Shown here piece by piece: positions 1 through 9,131 of a DNA stretch of 34,981 bases (position 1 is its first letter; each line of letters starts with the position of its first letter). Origin of the DNA: Chitinispirillia bacterium (GTDB taxonomy: Bacteria; Fibrobacterota; Chitinivibrionia; Chitinivibrionales; Chitinispirillaceae); assembly GCA_009786575.1 (NCBI GenBank), contig WQRV01000010.1:1-34981 (forward strand). The letters are read 5' to 3'. Under the pieces are notes generated by a model. It did no database searches. It was given only the letters and a program-made list of their open reading frames with translations, and had not been told where the DNA came from. The translations under genes and the position numbers were made by a program.

Positions 1-100
1 CGTCCCCGGTCGCCCGCCAACGCATGGATTGCGTTATACGTTGAAATCAAACGCAATATCGTAATTCCGGCGGGCGATCGAGGGCGATCGCCCCTACAAA
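1..100. repeat. Composite palindromic (REP-like) sequence at left edge
   Basis: Bases 9-19 (GGTCGCCCGCC) pair with 69-79 (GGCGGGCGATC). Inside them, ATTGCGTT (28-35) pairs with AACGCAAT (50-57). A further GGGCGATCG direct repeat and a GGGCGATCGCCC palindrome follow at about 73-95. There is no coding frame. The nested symmetry is typical of dispersed REP/BIME-like extragenic elements, but copy number cannot be judged from one window, and the element may continue past the left edge. Confidence 0.5.
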
Positions 101-163
101 ATCGTCTATTTTTATCATCCATTACAACAACAATTTCCCATTTGCCGCACATCCCCGCCTTTT

Positions 164-306
164 TTGTCTGAACCTTGATTTACATGATTAAAGGATTTCC
201 TTGATTAAAAATCAATGTCAAAACCCGGATTATCGGTGATTTTGACGTTGTCTTTTGACGTTTAATCATGTTAATCCTTTAATCAGGTAAATCATGTTTC
301 AGACAA
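164..306. repeat. Long imperfect inverted repeat, MITE/REP-like
   Basis: The left arm begins TTGTCTGAAcC and the right arm, read on the other strand, begins TTGTCTGAAaC. The arms stay alignable for roughly 44 bases with a few mismatches, sharing TGATTTAC, TGATTAAAGGATT and TGATTAA blocks. An inner stem (AATGTCAAAA at 214-223 with TTTTGACGTT at 240-249) continues the symmetry. The element could fold into one long hairpin. It has no coding capacity. The structure suggests a non-autonomous palindromic element; no transposase is nearby. Confidence 0.6.
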
Positions 307-353
307 TCAACGGCAACACACCGCCAAATTATTATTTGTACCACCCACCGTGG

Positions 354-401
354 CTTCGACTCCGCTCAGCCACCGGGACCGTTGCCTGAGCGGAGTCGAA
401 G
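354..401. repeat. Perfect 16-bp inverted repeat
   Basis: CTTCGACTCCGCTCAG (354-369) and CTGAGCGGAGTCGAAG (386-401) are exact reverse complements separated by 16 bases. The hairpin lies about 40 bases past the stop codon of the minus-strand metalloprotease and could stabilise or end that transcript. No T-tract follows on either strand, so it is not a classical terminator. The sequence has the look of a dispersed extragenic palindrome. Confidence 0.6.
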
Positions 402-439
402 GCAACATTTGCGCCAAATTTACATTTACCGCAATCCCA

Positions 440-2404
440 TTACGGCAATACCATGATTTTACGTTTTTTAGACTCTTTTTTACCGGTCTGAGGGTTTGTG
501 GATTTTGCCGATATTACGTAGATTCCCGGGGTCAGGCGTCTGTTTGGGGTCCATTCGACCGATCCGTCGTCACGGCTTTGAAAGTCCCGGCTTCCCGGCC
601 CGTTTGTGTTCCAGCGCCCCAGCAGTTTCCCCTCTGTAGACACTATTGTTATCTCGCTGATTTCGCCGCCGGATATGTGTACGGTTTGGGACTGGCGGGG
701 CCTTACCACGTTCGGCAGTATGGCCAGGGGGGCGGTGTTTGGTTTCAGCGTATCCGGCTTGGTTGTGTCTATGTCTGCCGCGCTTCTTTCGATTTTTACG
801 GTTATGCTTCTGCTTGAGTTTCCGCTTCCGTTTGTGACGATTAGCAGGCAGCCTCCCTTATCCTTCCAGTTTTCGAGCGTGAAGTAGCCGCTGCCGCTCT
901 GGTTTATGGCTACCGGCGCTATCTCTGCGCTGTCGCTGTCCCGTTCCATTACCAATACGTTTGCCGCCCAGGTTTTGCCGGTTATTGAGGCGTCCCGCAC
1001 CCCGCTTATGCTGAGCACGAGCGTGTCGGCGTGGCTTGCCTGCGGGGTGTATAGGAAGAACCCCGCCGAGTGCGGCCTGACCGATTTGGTCTCCTGCGCC
1101 GCCGCGTCTGCCGCTGGGAGGGTCCAGGCGCCCATCAGTTCGGCGTCGCCGATGAACGTGCCGGGCCGGCGCGCCCGTTTGCCGGTGAAGTAGCTCTCGG
1201 CGTGGAATCTGTTTAGCAGCTCGGCCCAGCTCTTTTTTGCGTATTCCTGTGAGGCCAGCTCAATGTTTCTGTGGAAGGGCGGCGCCGCGTTGTCGCGGTT
1301 GTAAAAGTGGACGGCCTTAACGAGGCCGATGCTGTCGAGGGGGTTAGATTTTTCGTAAATGTACTTGAGGACGATCCCGTTCAGGTACTCGTCGCTGTTG
1401 CTTACGAGCGAGACCCTCGCCGGGTTTCTGAAGTAGCCGCCTATGTACTGCAGGTAGTCGTTTATCTCCGGGAACGCGATCTCCTCCATCAGCACCGCGG
1501 AGCCCTCGAGCCATCCGTAGGGAATGTCGTCCATGATGACGGTTCTGACCATCGCGTACTGCGGCGCGTGGAAAAACTCGTGCGCGGCGGTAACCAGCAC
1601 CGCGTCGTACGGCCGCTTGTCGTAGCCCATGCTTCCCCACATGTTAGACGGCCAGGAACTGTTGATCTCGATGTGGCTGGAGAAACCGTTGGCCGAGCTC
1701 ATGCGCCCGTCCTGCGGGTACGTCGCGCCGTAAAGGTTCTCATCGTTCAGGTTGGCGATTAGCACGTTGTAGCGGTCGGTCTCGCCGCTCGGCCCAGGCG
1801 TTGTGCGCGGTGCGGGGAAGCCGAAGCGGTCTATTATCATCGACCACGCGCTGTCGAGCCCGAACGCCGCCACGTCTACGTAGTCGGGGATGCCGTTGGG
1901 TATGGGGTAGCGATTGCGCCATGAAGACGGCCCGCCTCCGCCGTAGCCGATGGTGTCGGTAGCATCTACGCTATCTATGCCTGACGCCGTATAGAAGATC
2001 TTGAACCGGCCGGAGGGGGAGACGTACGACTCAAGGCCGGAGGGGATGGCGGTTGCTTCCTTGTAAAGCGCTTTGAATTCGGGAGTTAGGTCGTCCCACT
2101 TGCGCATTATAATCAAGAGGTCTTTTTGGGACGGGCGGATGGTGTTTCTTACGGTTTGGCGTTGCCCGGCGCGTTTTCCGCCATCAGAGTACGCGCGCCT
2201 GCTCTCGGCCCGGCCCTCGAAGAACGGGCGGAAGCGGGCCTCGATCCCGGCGGGGGGGAGGCCCGTTATGTCATCGGTATTGGCGCTTGATCCTGCGCGG
2301 GGCAATCCGCGGCTGCCGTTATCGTTAAGGGGAGGACGTTCCTTGGCGTGCGCGGACAGCGCAATCAGGATAATCAGGGCCGCCGTTTTTATAGTTTTAT
2401 TCAT
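440..2404 (-). CDS. Secreted putative zinc metalloprotease with C-terminal sorting domain
   Basis: Exported protein of 654 residues, probably a zinc peptidase. The chosen start (MNKTIK...) is internal to the track ORF: it is preceded by TAGGA about 7 bases upstream and opens a clean signal peptide (hydrophobic residues 7-18, likely cleavage after AHA at 20). Residues 275-279 read HEFFH, a gluzincin-type HExxH motif. About 40 residues later comes WLEGSAVLMEE, where a third zinc ligand (Glu) would be expected. This arrangement resembles the MXAN_6640 family of putative metalloproteases. The last ~80 residues form a beta-rich domain ending PGIYVISAK...KRKIMVLP, like type IX secretion sorting or FlgD-like tails. 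It stands alone downstream of two tRNA genes, with no obvious strong promoter of its own. Substrate unknown. The fold call is fairly secure; proteolytic activity is inferred. Confidence 0.8.
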   Translation of the reverse strand: MNKTIKTAALIILIALSAHAKERPPLNDNGSRGLPRAGSSANTDDITGLPPAGIEARFRPFFEGRAESRRAYSDGGKRAGQRQTVRNTIRPSQKDLLIIMRKWDDLTPEFKALYKEATAIPSGLESYVSPSGRFKIFYTASGIDSVDATDTIGYGGGGPSSWRNRYPIPNGIPDYVDVAAFGLDSAWSMIIDRFGFPAPRTTPGPSGETDRYNVLIANLNDENLYGATYPQDGRMSSANGFSSHIEINSSWPSNMWGSMGYDKRPYDAVLVTAAHEFFHAPQYAMVRTVIMDDIPYGWLEGSAVLMEEIAFPEINDYLQYIGGYFRNPARVSLVSNSDEYLNGIVLKYIYEKSNPLDSIGLVKAVHFYNRDNAAPPFHRNIELASQEYAKKSWAELLNRFHAESYFTGKRARRPGTFIGDAELMGAWTLPAADAAAQETKSVRPHSAGFFLYTPQASHADTLVLSISGVRDASITGKTWAANVLVMERDSDSAEIAPVAINQSGSGYFTLENWKDKGGCLLIVTNGSGNSSRSITVKIERSAADIDTTKPDTLKPNTAPLAILPNVVRPRQSQTVHISGGEISEITIVSTEGKLLGRWNTNGPGSRDFQSRDDGSVEWTPNRRLTPGIYVISAKSTNPQTGKKESKKRKIMVLP

Positions 2405-2419
2405 GATTATCCTACCCGA

Positions 2420-2476
2420 AAAAATAAATAACAAAGGGCCGATAACTTGCGGAGGCACAAACGGTTATCGGCCCTG
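2420..2476 (-). terminator. Rho-independent terminator of the tRNA pair
   Basis: AGGGCCGATAAC (2435-2446) pairs perfectly with GTTATCGGCCCT (2464-2475), a 12-bp stem with a 17-base loop. Read on the minus strand, the stem is followed by TTGTTATTTATTTTTT. It sits directly after tRNA-Glu and inside the leader of the downstream metalloprotease gene, so it may also limit read-through into that gene. Confidence 0.75.
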
Positions 2477-2483
2477 AAAATTA

Positions 2484-2558
2484 TGGTAGCGCTACGGGGA
2501 CTCGAACCCCGGTTTGATGGATGAGAACCACCTGTCCTAACCCCTAGACGATAGCGCC
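2484..2558 (-). tRNA. tRNA-Glu (anticodon CUC)
   Basis: The minus strand folds into a standard cloverleaf. The acceptor is GGCGCTA/TAGCGCT (first pair G-U), the anticodon stem GGTGG/CCATC encloses the loop TTCTCAT (anticodon CTC), and the T-arm is CGGGG-TTCGAGT-CCCCG. The 3' CCA is encoded (TGG at 2484-2486 on the plus strand). It lies 7 bases downstream of tRNA-Gln and is probably cotranscribed with it. Confidence 0.95.
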
Positions 2559-2565
2559 TTAAAAA

Positions 2566-2639
2566 TGGCTGGGGTGCAAGGATTCGAACCTCGATAACTG
2601 GAACCAGAATCCAGAGTCCTGCCGTTGGACGACACCCCA
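2566..2639 (-). tRNA. tRNA-Gln (anticodon CUG)
   Basis: The minus strand folds into a cloverleaf. The acceptor is TGGGGTG/CACCCCA with discriminator G, the anticodon stem CTGGA/TCCAG encloses TTCTGGT (anticodon CTG), and the T-loop is TTCGAAT. CCA is encoded. First gene of a two-tRNA transcript; the CUG and CUC anticodons serve the GC-ending codons used heavily by the protein genes here. Confidence 0.95.
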
Positions 2640-2657
2640 ATTTGACCATCTTTTACT

Positions 2658-2687
2658 AATATAATTTACGGCGCCGCCAAAAAGCAA
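2658..2687 (-). promoter_or_regulatory. Probable promoter of the tRNA-Gln/tRNA-Glu transcript
   Basis: On the minus strand, TTGCTT is followed after 18 bases by TATATT, and transcription would begin about 10 bases before tRNA-Gln. The spacer is GC-rich (GGCGGCGCC) while the -10 region is AT-rich. Placement fits a stable-RNA promoter; the match to consensus is moderate. Confidence 0.5.
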
Positions 2688-2733
2688 GAAAAAAATAAAA
2701 ATCGCCCGCGCCGCCAAAAAAAACATAAAATTA

Positions 2734-2763
2734 TTGACACGGTATGGGGCGTGAATGTAATTT
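2734..2763 (+). promoter_or_regulatory. Probable sigma70 promoter of metF-gdhA
   Basis: A perfect -35 box TTGACA (2734-2739) is followed after 18 bases by TAATTT (2758-2763). It lies 110 bases before the metF start and would place the repeat-rich hairpin (2791-2848) in the metF leader. Confidence 0.6.
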
Positions 2764-2790
2764 AATAGACTGGTTGCAAGTTATGGGAGT

Positions 2791-2848
2791 GGAGTTTGGA
2801 GTGTGGGGTTGACGTCAAAAAAATTCCAAACTCCACACTCCAAACTCC
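2791..2848 (+). repeat. Leader hairpin made of repeated GGAGTTTGGAGTGTGG units
   Basis: GGAGTTTGGAGTGTGG (2791-2806) is an exact reverse complement of 2833-2848. A second complementary copy, TCCAAACTCC (2825-2834), can pair with 2791-2800 instead, so two mutually exclusive hairpins are possible. The loop contains the 10-bp palindrome TTGACGTCAA (2809-2818). It sits between the promoter and the metF start. It may be a dispersed repeat or a regulatory leader; no known methionine riboswitch is recognisable. Confidence 0.55.
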
Positions 2849-2873
2849 AAACTAACAAAAACAGGCGGTTACT

Positions 2874-5140
<2,267 letters not shown>

Positions 5141-5166
5141 AAATAAGTTGTTGATATACGGATTGA

Positions 5167-5195
5167 AAAGGCGGCCAGCAATGGCCGCCTTTTTT
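5167..5195 (+). terminator. Rho-independent terminator after gdhA
   Basis: AGGCGGCCA (5169-5177), the loop GCAA, then TGGCCGCCT (5182-5190) followed by TTTTT. A near-perfect GC-rich stem with a stable tetraloop, 26 bases after the gdhA stop. Confidence 0.92.
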
Positions 5196-5299
5196 ATGCG
5201 TTTTTGAAAAAAGATTTGAAGGCAGGGAGCGGTTTTGGGCAGGATTGGGTGGGTTTGTCGGGGATGTGGGTCTGCGGGGGCTAAAATAATCGCGAAAAG

Positions 5300-5328
5300 T
5301 TGATATTTTTTGGGCGATAACGTATATT
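5300..5328 (+). promoter_or_regulatory. Sigma70-type promoter of the FISUMP lipoprotein gene
   Basis: TTGATA (5300-5305), a 17-base spacer, then TATATT (5323-5328), located 54 bases before the start codon. Same form as the promoters at 25979 and 30643. Confidence 0.65.
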
Positions 5329-5381
5329 TATGGTATGAATAGGCGGGCTGTTTAACAATTTAGAGCAAAGGATGGTGCAGT

Positions 5382-6245
5382 ATGATGGTATCTGTTCGTA
5401 AGGTTACGGGATTAGTTGCGGCGGTGGCGTTGGCGGCGGTGGTTGTGGCGGGGTGCGATGGGGATAATAATCCGGGAGACGGCCACACGCACAGTTGGGG
5501 TAACTGGAGCGTAACAACGCCGGCTACCTGCGACGCGCCCGGTTTGGAAATAAGATACTGTGCGCTTGATAACTCCCATACCGAAACCAAGACGATAGCG
5601 CAGCTGCCGGGTTCGAGTTGCGCGGCAGTTAGTACATTTACCGATTCGAGGGATGGGCAAACTTATCGTGCCGTGACGATAGGTACGCAGACGTGGATGG
5701 CGGAGAATCTGAATTACGACGCAGGAGACGGTAGTGTTTGTTATGATAGTTTGGCGTCCAATTGTGATACCTACGGCCGTTTGTATAATTGGGCAACGGT
5801 TATGGGGTTTGAATCAAAATGTAATTCAAGTACGTGCGCAAATCAGGTACAGAATCCGCATCAAGGAAAATGTCCTGCTGGCTGGCATGTGCCGAGTGAC
5901 GCGGAGTGGACGACATTAACGGGTTTTGTTGGTGGATTAACGGCAGGGACGAAGTTGAAATCAACAAGTGGTTGGAATAATCGTGATGACGGCGGTAGTG
6001 GCAACGGTACAGATGAATTCGGCTTTTCGGCTCTGCCCGGCGGCGCCGGCACCGGCGGCCTCGTCATCGGCGACTTCGGCTTTGCCGGCAACCTCGGCTA
6101 CTGGTTGAGCGCCACGGAGGACGATACGAGCAGCGCCTGGAACCGGAACATGAGTTACAACAACAACATCGTGCCCATGTTCAGACACGGTAAGATACTC
6201 CTGCAGAGCGTGCGTTGTGTTCGGGACTCCGCGGCCCCGCAATAG
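5382..6245 (+). CDS. FISUMP-domain lipoprotein
   Basis: Predicted surface or envelope lipoprotein of 287 residues, function unknown. Residues 6-24 are hydrophobic and end in VVAG-C25, a lipobox. Residues ~35-85 form a small module (HSWGNWSVTTPATCDAPGLEIRYC...HTETKTIAQL) seen repeated in surface proteins of gut bacteria. Residues ~88-283 are a FISUMP domain: DGQTYRAVTIGTQTWMAENLNY, YGRLYNWATVM, CPAGWHVPSDAEW, ...GYWLSATE..., SVRCVRD. AAAGGA precedes the two adjacent ATG codons (5382 and 5385; either may be used). Single-gene transcript with its own promoter and terminator. Base composition changes inside the gene: up to about 6020 it is AT-richer, afterwards strongly GC-rich, suggesting a mosaic made by recombination between paralogues. 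Confidence 0.85.
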   Translation: MMVSVRKVTGLVAAVALAAVVVAGCDGDNNPGDGHTHSWGNWSVTTPATCDAPGLEIRYCALDNSHTETKTIAQLPGSSCAAVSTFTDSRDGQTYRAVTIGTQTWMAENLNYDAGDGSVCYDSLASNCDTYGRLYNWATVMGFESKCNSSTCANQVQNPHQGKCPAGWHVPSDAEWTTLTGFVGGLTAGTKLKSTSGWNNRDDGGSGNGTDEFGFSALPGGAGTGGLVIGDFGFAGNLGYWLSATEDDTSSAWNRNMSYNNNIVPMFRHGKILLQSVRCVRDSAAPQ

Positions 6246-6323
6246 CGCAGCAACCGCAAGCCGCTGCTCCGAGCCGCGCTTTTTGCGGCACGTGCCGTGG
6301 CCGTTATGTTTTGAGGAATGTGC

Positions 6324-6358
6324 GGGGAGGCCGGTAGTCCGGCCTTCCCTTTATTTTT
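6324..6358 (+). terminator. Rho-independent terminator after the FISUMP gene
   Basis: GGGGAGGCCGG (6324-6334), the loop TAGT, then CCGGCCTTCCC (6339-6349), with one G-U pair, followed by TTTATTTTT. About 80 bases after the stop codon. Confidence 0.85.
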
Positions 6359-6430
6359 GGGAATTATATGATAAATGCCAATTTATTGACCGCTATTAAC
6401 CGTATTTTCCACTAAATCGGGTGTTGAGCC

Positions 6431-6532
6431 ATTATGTTTTGTCGGTGCATTGAACATACGTGGTACCGTATACGGGGCCTCTTTTCCCAGTATACGGTAT
6501 CACGACAGCACAATGCACCGACAAAACATAAT
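6431..6532. repeat. Nested 102-bp palindrome with perfect 22-bp terminal inverted repeats
   Basis: ATTATGTTTTGTCGGTGCATTG (6431-6452) is an exact reverse complement of 6511-6532. Inside it a second palindrome pairs GTGGTACCGTATAC (6460-6473) with GTATACGGTATCAC (6490-6503), one mismatch, around a 16-base loop. It lies between the convergent FISUMP and amidohydrolase genes and has no coding capacity or T-tract. It may be a miniature mobile element, a protein-binding double palindrome, or a structured 3' end. Confidence 0.7.
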
Positions 6533-6640
6533 CCCATCGTCTTTTAAAGTCAAAGTCAAAGATAAATGGCCGACCGGTTCGGGGCGCTTAAACACTCTTC
6601 TGTATGGCCTCATGCGTTTACCGAGGCCGGTGTAGCAATG

Positions 6641-7867
6641 TCAGCAATCAACAATCACTTCCTCCCCGCCGACCATTACAAACGCTACCTTGGGGTCCGA
6701 CATTACTAATCTTTCCAGCAAATCTTCCCCGGCCTCATACGGGAAGCGCACCCCTACGATGTCGGCGCACTTGGCGGGCGCGATGCTTCCCAGTTTGTCG
6801 GATGCCCGGAGCGCCGCCGCCGGATTTTTCGTTACCCATCCGAACAGTTCCTGCGCGCTGATATGCGGGTATTCCCGCTTCAGTTCGAACAGGTCATCGA
6901 ACAGGTTTGTCCCCCCGGCGGCGACTATCCCTTCTGTCCCTAAGCAAATCTTAATTCCCCGGTTCCTCGCGAGCTCTACCGGGAAATCTTTGTGCCCCAT
7001 TACCTTGCTGTATCCCCGGCATATCGTGATGAACGCCCGTTTTGCCGCGAGGAGCCCGAGGTCGTAGCCCGTTACGTAGTTGCAGTGGTAGAGTATTGCG
7101 CGCGAGGGGATCAGGTTTTCGGAGATGGCGTATTGCACGGGCCCAAGGCGCGATTCGCCGGCGGGCCAGGGGTATTTGCGCGTTTGGCTGAAGAAGAAGT
7201 CGCCGGTTTGGTCGCAGAACGCCTGCATCTCCTCGGCGCTCTCGGCGGCGTGGCAGGCCCAGAGGCAGTTTGTGCCGTAGCCCTGCTCGATTATCTTGCG
7301 GTGCCCGCGGGGGGAGAGCGAGTAGACCGCGTGCGGGGCTGTGCCGTAGCCGAACGCCGGCCCGCCGCGCTCGTCGGCCATCCACGCCCGCACCTGCTCT
7401 ATGCCCTCGTTGAGAAACTCCTCGTCGGCGATCTCCCTGATGATCACCGCGCGCACGGCCTCGCCGGCGAGCGCCTCGGCGGAGAGGCCGGTGCGCGTGG
7501 TGTCGGCTACGGTTGTGATGCCCTGCGCCACCATCTCCCGCGCGCTGAGCTTGATTCCGCTGCGCACTTGCCCGGTGGTCAGCTGGCGCATGCGCGAGTA
7601 TTTGGAGCTGTTCCAGGCGGTGTAGGACTCGCCGGGCTCCTTGGTGTAGCTCCTTATGGGCGCCTCCTCGAGGTGCGTGTGCATGTTGATGAGCCCCGGC
7701 AGGAGCAGGATGTCGCCGAGGTTTACCGTTCGCTCGTCGGCCGACCGCCGCACCGCGCCGCGCGGCCCGACCTCGGCGATGGCCCCGCCGCAGACCGACA
7801 CGGCCCCGTTGTGCATGATCTCCCCGGTATCGAGCAGGATGTGTTTGGCGAAGTAGACGGTTGTCAT
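6641..7867 (-). CDS. Amidohydrolase, aminofutalosine/S-adenosylhomocysteine deaminase-like
   Basis: Metal-dependent amidohydrolase of about 408 residues, probably a cytoplasmic deaminase of purine- or nucleoside-like substrates. I chose the ATG at 7867 (MTTVYFAKHIL); the track frame extends 14 codons to a TTG. Motifs in order: PGLINMHTHLEE (His63, His65, first metal ligands), AQGITTVADTT, WACHAAESAEEM (beta-5 His), LYHCNYV (beta-6 His), GHKDFPVELARNRGIKICLGTEG and the C-terminal composite-domain segment GSIAPAKCADIVGV. Overall pattern and spacing resemble MqnX-type aminodeoxyfutalosine deaminases, which read CPRSH...GTDS there. Here the usual metal-site Asp is Glu (GTEG) and CPRSH is CRGYSK, so substrate and activity are uncertain. 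Monocistronic, divergent from the HD-GYP operon. Confidence 0.8.
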   Translation of the reverse strand: MTTVYFAKHILLDTGEIMHNGAVSVCGGAIAEVGPRGAVRRSADERTVNLGDILLLPGLINMHTHLEEAPIRSYTKEPGESYTAWNSSKYSRMRQLTTGQVRSGIKLSAREMVAQGITTVADTTRTGLSAEALAGEAVRAVIIREIADEEFLNEGIEQVRAWMADERGGPAFGYGTAPHAVYSLSPRGHRKIIEQGYGTNCLWACHAAESAEEMQAFCDQTGDFFFSQTRKYPWPAGESRLGPVQYAISENLIPSRAILYHCNYVTGYDLGLLAAKRAFITICRGYSKVMGHKDFPVELARNRGIKICLGTEGIVAAGGTNLFDDLFELKREYPHISAQELFGWVTKNPAAALRASDKLGSIAPAKCADIVGVRFPYEAGEDLLERLVMSDPKVAFVMVGGEEVIVDC

Positions 7868-7999
7868 TTGTAGAATATAATATTTTGGCGGGGCGGGTAC
7901 TGCGGTCAAAAATAATTTCGCCCCACCCGTCCGCTATAATATATATTTATGGATAGGCAGGCGGTTTATATCAGATAACAGAACAGCCAAGGCGGTTTT

Positions 8000-9127
8000 A
8001 TGGGTTCGGAGCGCAGGACAATATTGCTGGTTGACGACGACTTGACCAATTTGACGGTGGGGCGGAACGCGCTTGAGGAGCAATACGACGTTCTGACCCT
8101 GAATTCGGGGGCGCGGCTCATCAAGATGCTTGCGCGCAGCATCCCCGATCTGATCCTTTTGGATGTCGAGATGCCCGAGATGAACGGCTACGAGACGATC
8201 AGGGCGATTAAGGCCAACCCCGGCACGGCCAACATCCCGGTGATCTTCCTTACGGCCAAGAGCGACGGCGAGAGCGAGCTTGAGGGGCTGTCGCTCGGCG
8301 CGGTTGACTACATCACCAAGCCTTTTTCCGCGCCGCTTCTGCTCAAGCGCATTGAGCTGCACCTGCTTGTGGAGTCGCAGAAGGGCGAGCTTGTGCAGCA
8401 GAAGGACGAGTTGGCGCGGCTCAACACCGGCCTGCAGGGGATGGTGGAGGCCAAGACCAAGACCGTGGTGGAGCTGCAGGACGCGCTTTTGCGGACAATG
8501 GCGGAGCTCGTGGAGTGGCGCGACGACATCACCGGCGGGCACATCGAGCGGACGCAGGGGTATTTAGAAACGCTGCTCAACGCCATGGGCCGCCAAAATG
8601 TCTACATGGAGGAGATGGCCAAGTGGGACGTGAAGCTCGTTCTCCAGTCGGCCCAGCTGCACGACGTGGGGAAGATCGCCATTAAAGACAGCATCCTCAA
8701 CAAGCCGGGGCGGCTCACGCCCGAGGAGTTCGAGGAGATCAAGAAGCACACCACGTTCGGCGGCAAGGTCATAGACAAGATCAAGGAGGGGACGAGCGGG
8801 CAGGCGTTTCTGGACTACGCAAAGATTTTCGCCGTCACGCACCACGAGAAGTGGGACGGCACTGGGTACCCGGGCGGGCTGAAGGGGGAGGATATCCCGC
8901 TTCTGGGCCGGCTGATGGCGATTGCGGACGTATACGACGCGCTGCGGTCCGACCGCCCGTACAAGACGGCGTTTACGCACGCCGACGCGGTCAAGATAAT
9001 AATGGAGGGCAAGGGGACGCATTTTGACCCGGTGCTTGTAGACCTGTTTTTGGGCGTTGCGGACGAGTTCGACAAAACAGCCGAGCGGCTCAAGTCGGCT
9101 GCCGTTAACACGGTGACGAGGGATTGA
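8000..9127 (+). CDS. Response regulator with HD-GYP phosphodiesterase domain
   Basis: Cytoplasmic two-component output protein, 375 residues. Residues ~5-120 are a receiver domain: ILLVDDD at the acidic pocket, phosphoacceptor Asp55 in LILLDVEMPEMNG, Thr in FLTAKS and the conserved Lys in ITKPF. A helical linker with likely coiled coil follows (KGELVQQKDELARLNTGLQ...). Residues ~165-365 are HD-GYP: HDVGKI (His221, Asp222), KPGRLTPEEFEEIKKHT, HHEKWDGTGYPGGLKGEDIPLLGRLMAIADVYDAL and GTHFDP. All metal ligands and the GYP signature look intact, so cyclic-di-GMP hydrolysis is expected from the family. First gene of an operon, 4 bases before the ligand-binding protein gene. The hybrid kinase at 10370 is its likely phosphate source. 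Confidence 0.92.
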   Translation: MGSERRTILLVDDDLTNLTVGRNALEEQYDVLTLNSGARLIKMLARSIPDLILLDVEMPEMNGYETIRAIKANPGTANIPVIFLTAKSDGESELEGLSLGAVDYITKPFSAPLLLKRIELHLLVESQKGELVQQKDELARLNTGLQGMVEAKTKTVVELQDALLRTMAELVEWRDDITGGHIERTQGYLETLLNAMGRQNVYMEEMAKWDVKLVLQSAQLHDVGKIAIKDSILNKPGRLTPEEFEEIKKHTTFGGKVIDKIKEGTSGQAFLDYAKIFAVTHHEKWDGTGYPGGLKGEDIPLLGRLMAIADVYDALRSDRPYKTAFTHADAVKIIMEGKGTHFDPVLVDLFLGVADEFDKTAERLKSAAVNTVTRD

Positions 9128-9131
9128 CGGG

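Noticed and set aside
350-817. 155-codon plus-strand frame at the left end
   Set aside because: Antisense to the metalloprotease C-terminus and running through the palindrome at 354-401; no motif or ribosome-binding site.
6992-7873. 293-codon plus-strand frame over the amidohydrolase gene
   Set aside because: Antisense shadow; low-complexity Val/Gly/Arg/His product, while the minus strand encodes a clear enzyme.
7912-7940. Promoter with TATAAT at 7935 for the HD-GYP operon
   Set aside because: The -10 is perfect but no acceptable -35 hexamer lies 16-18 bases upstream, so I do not list it as a supported promoter.
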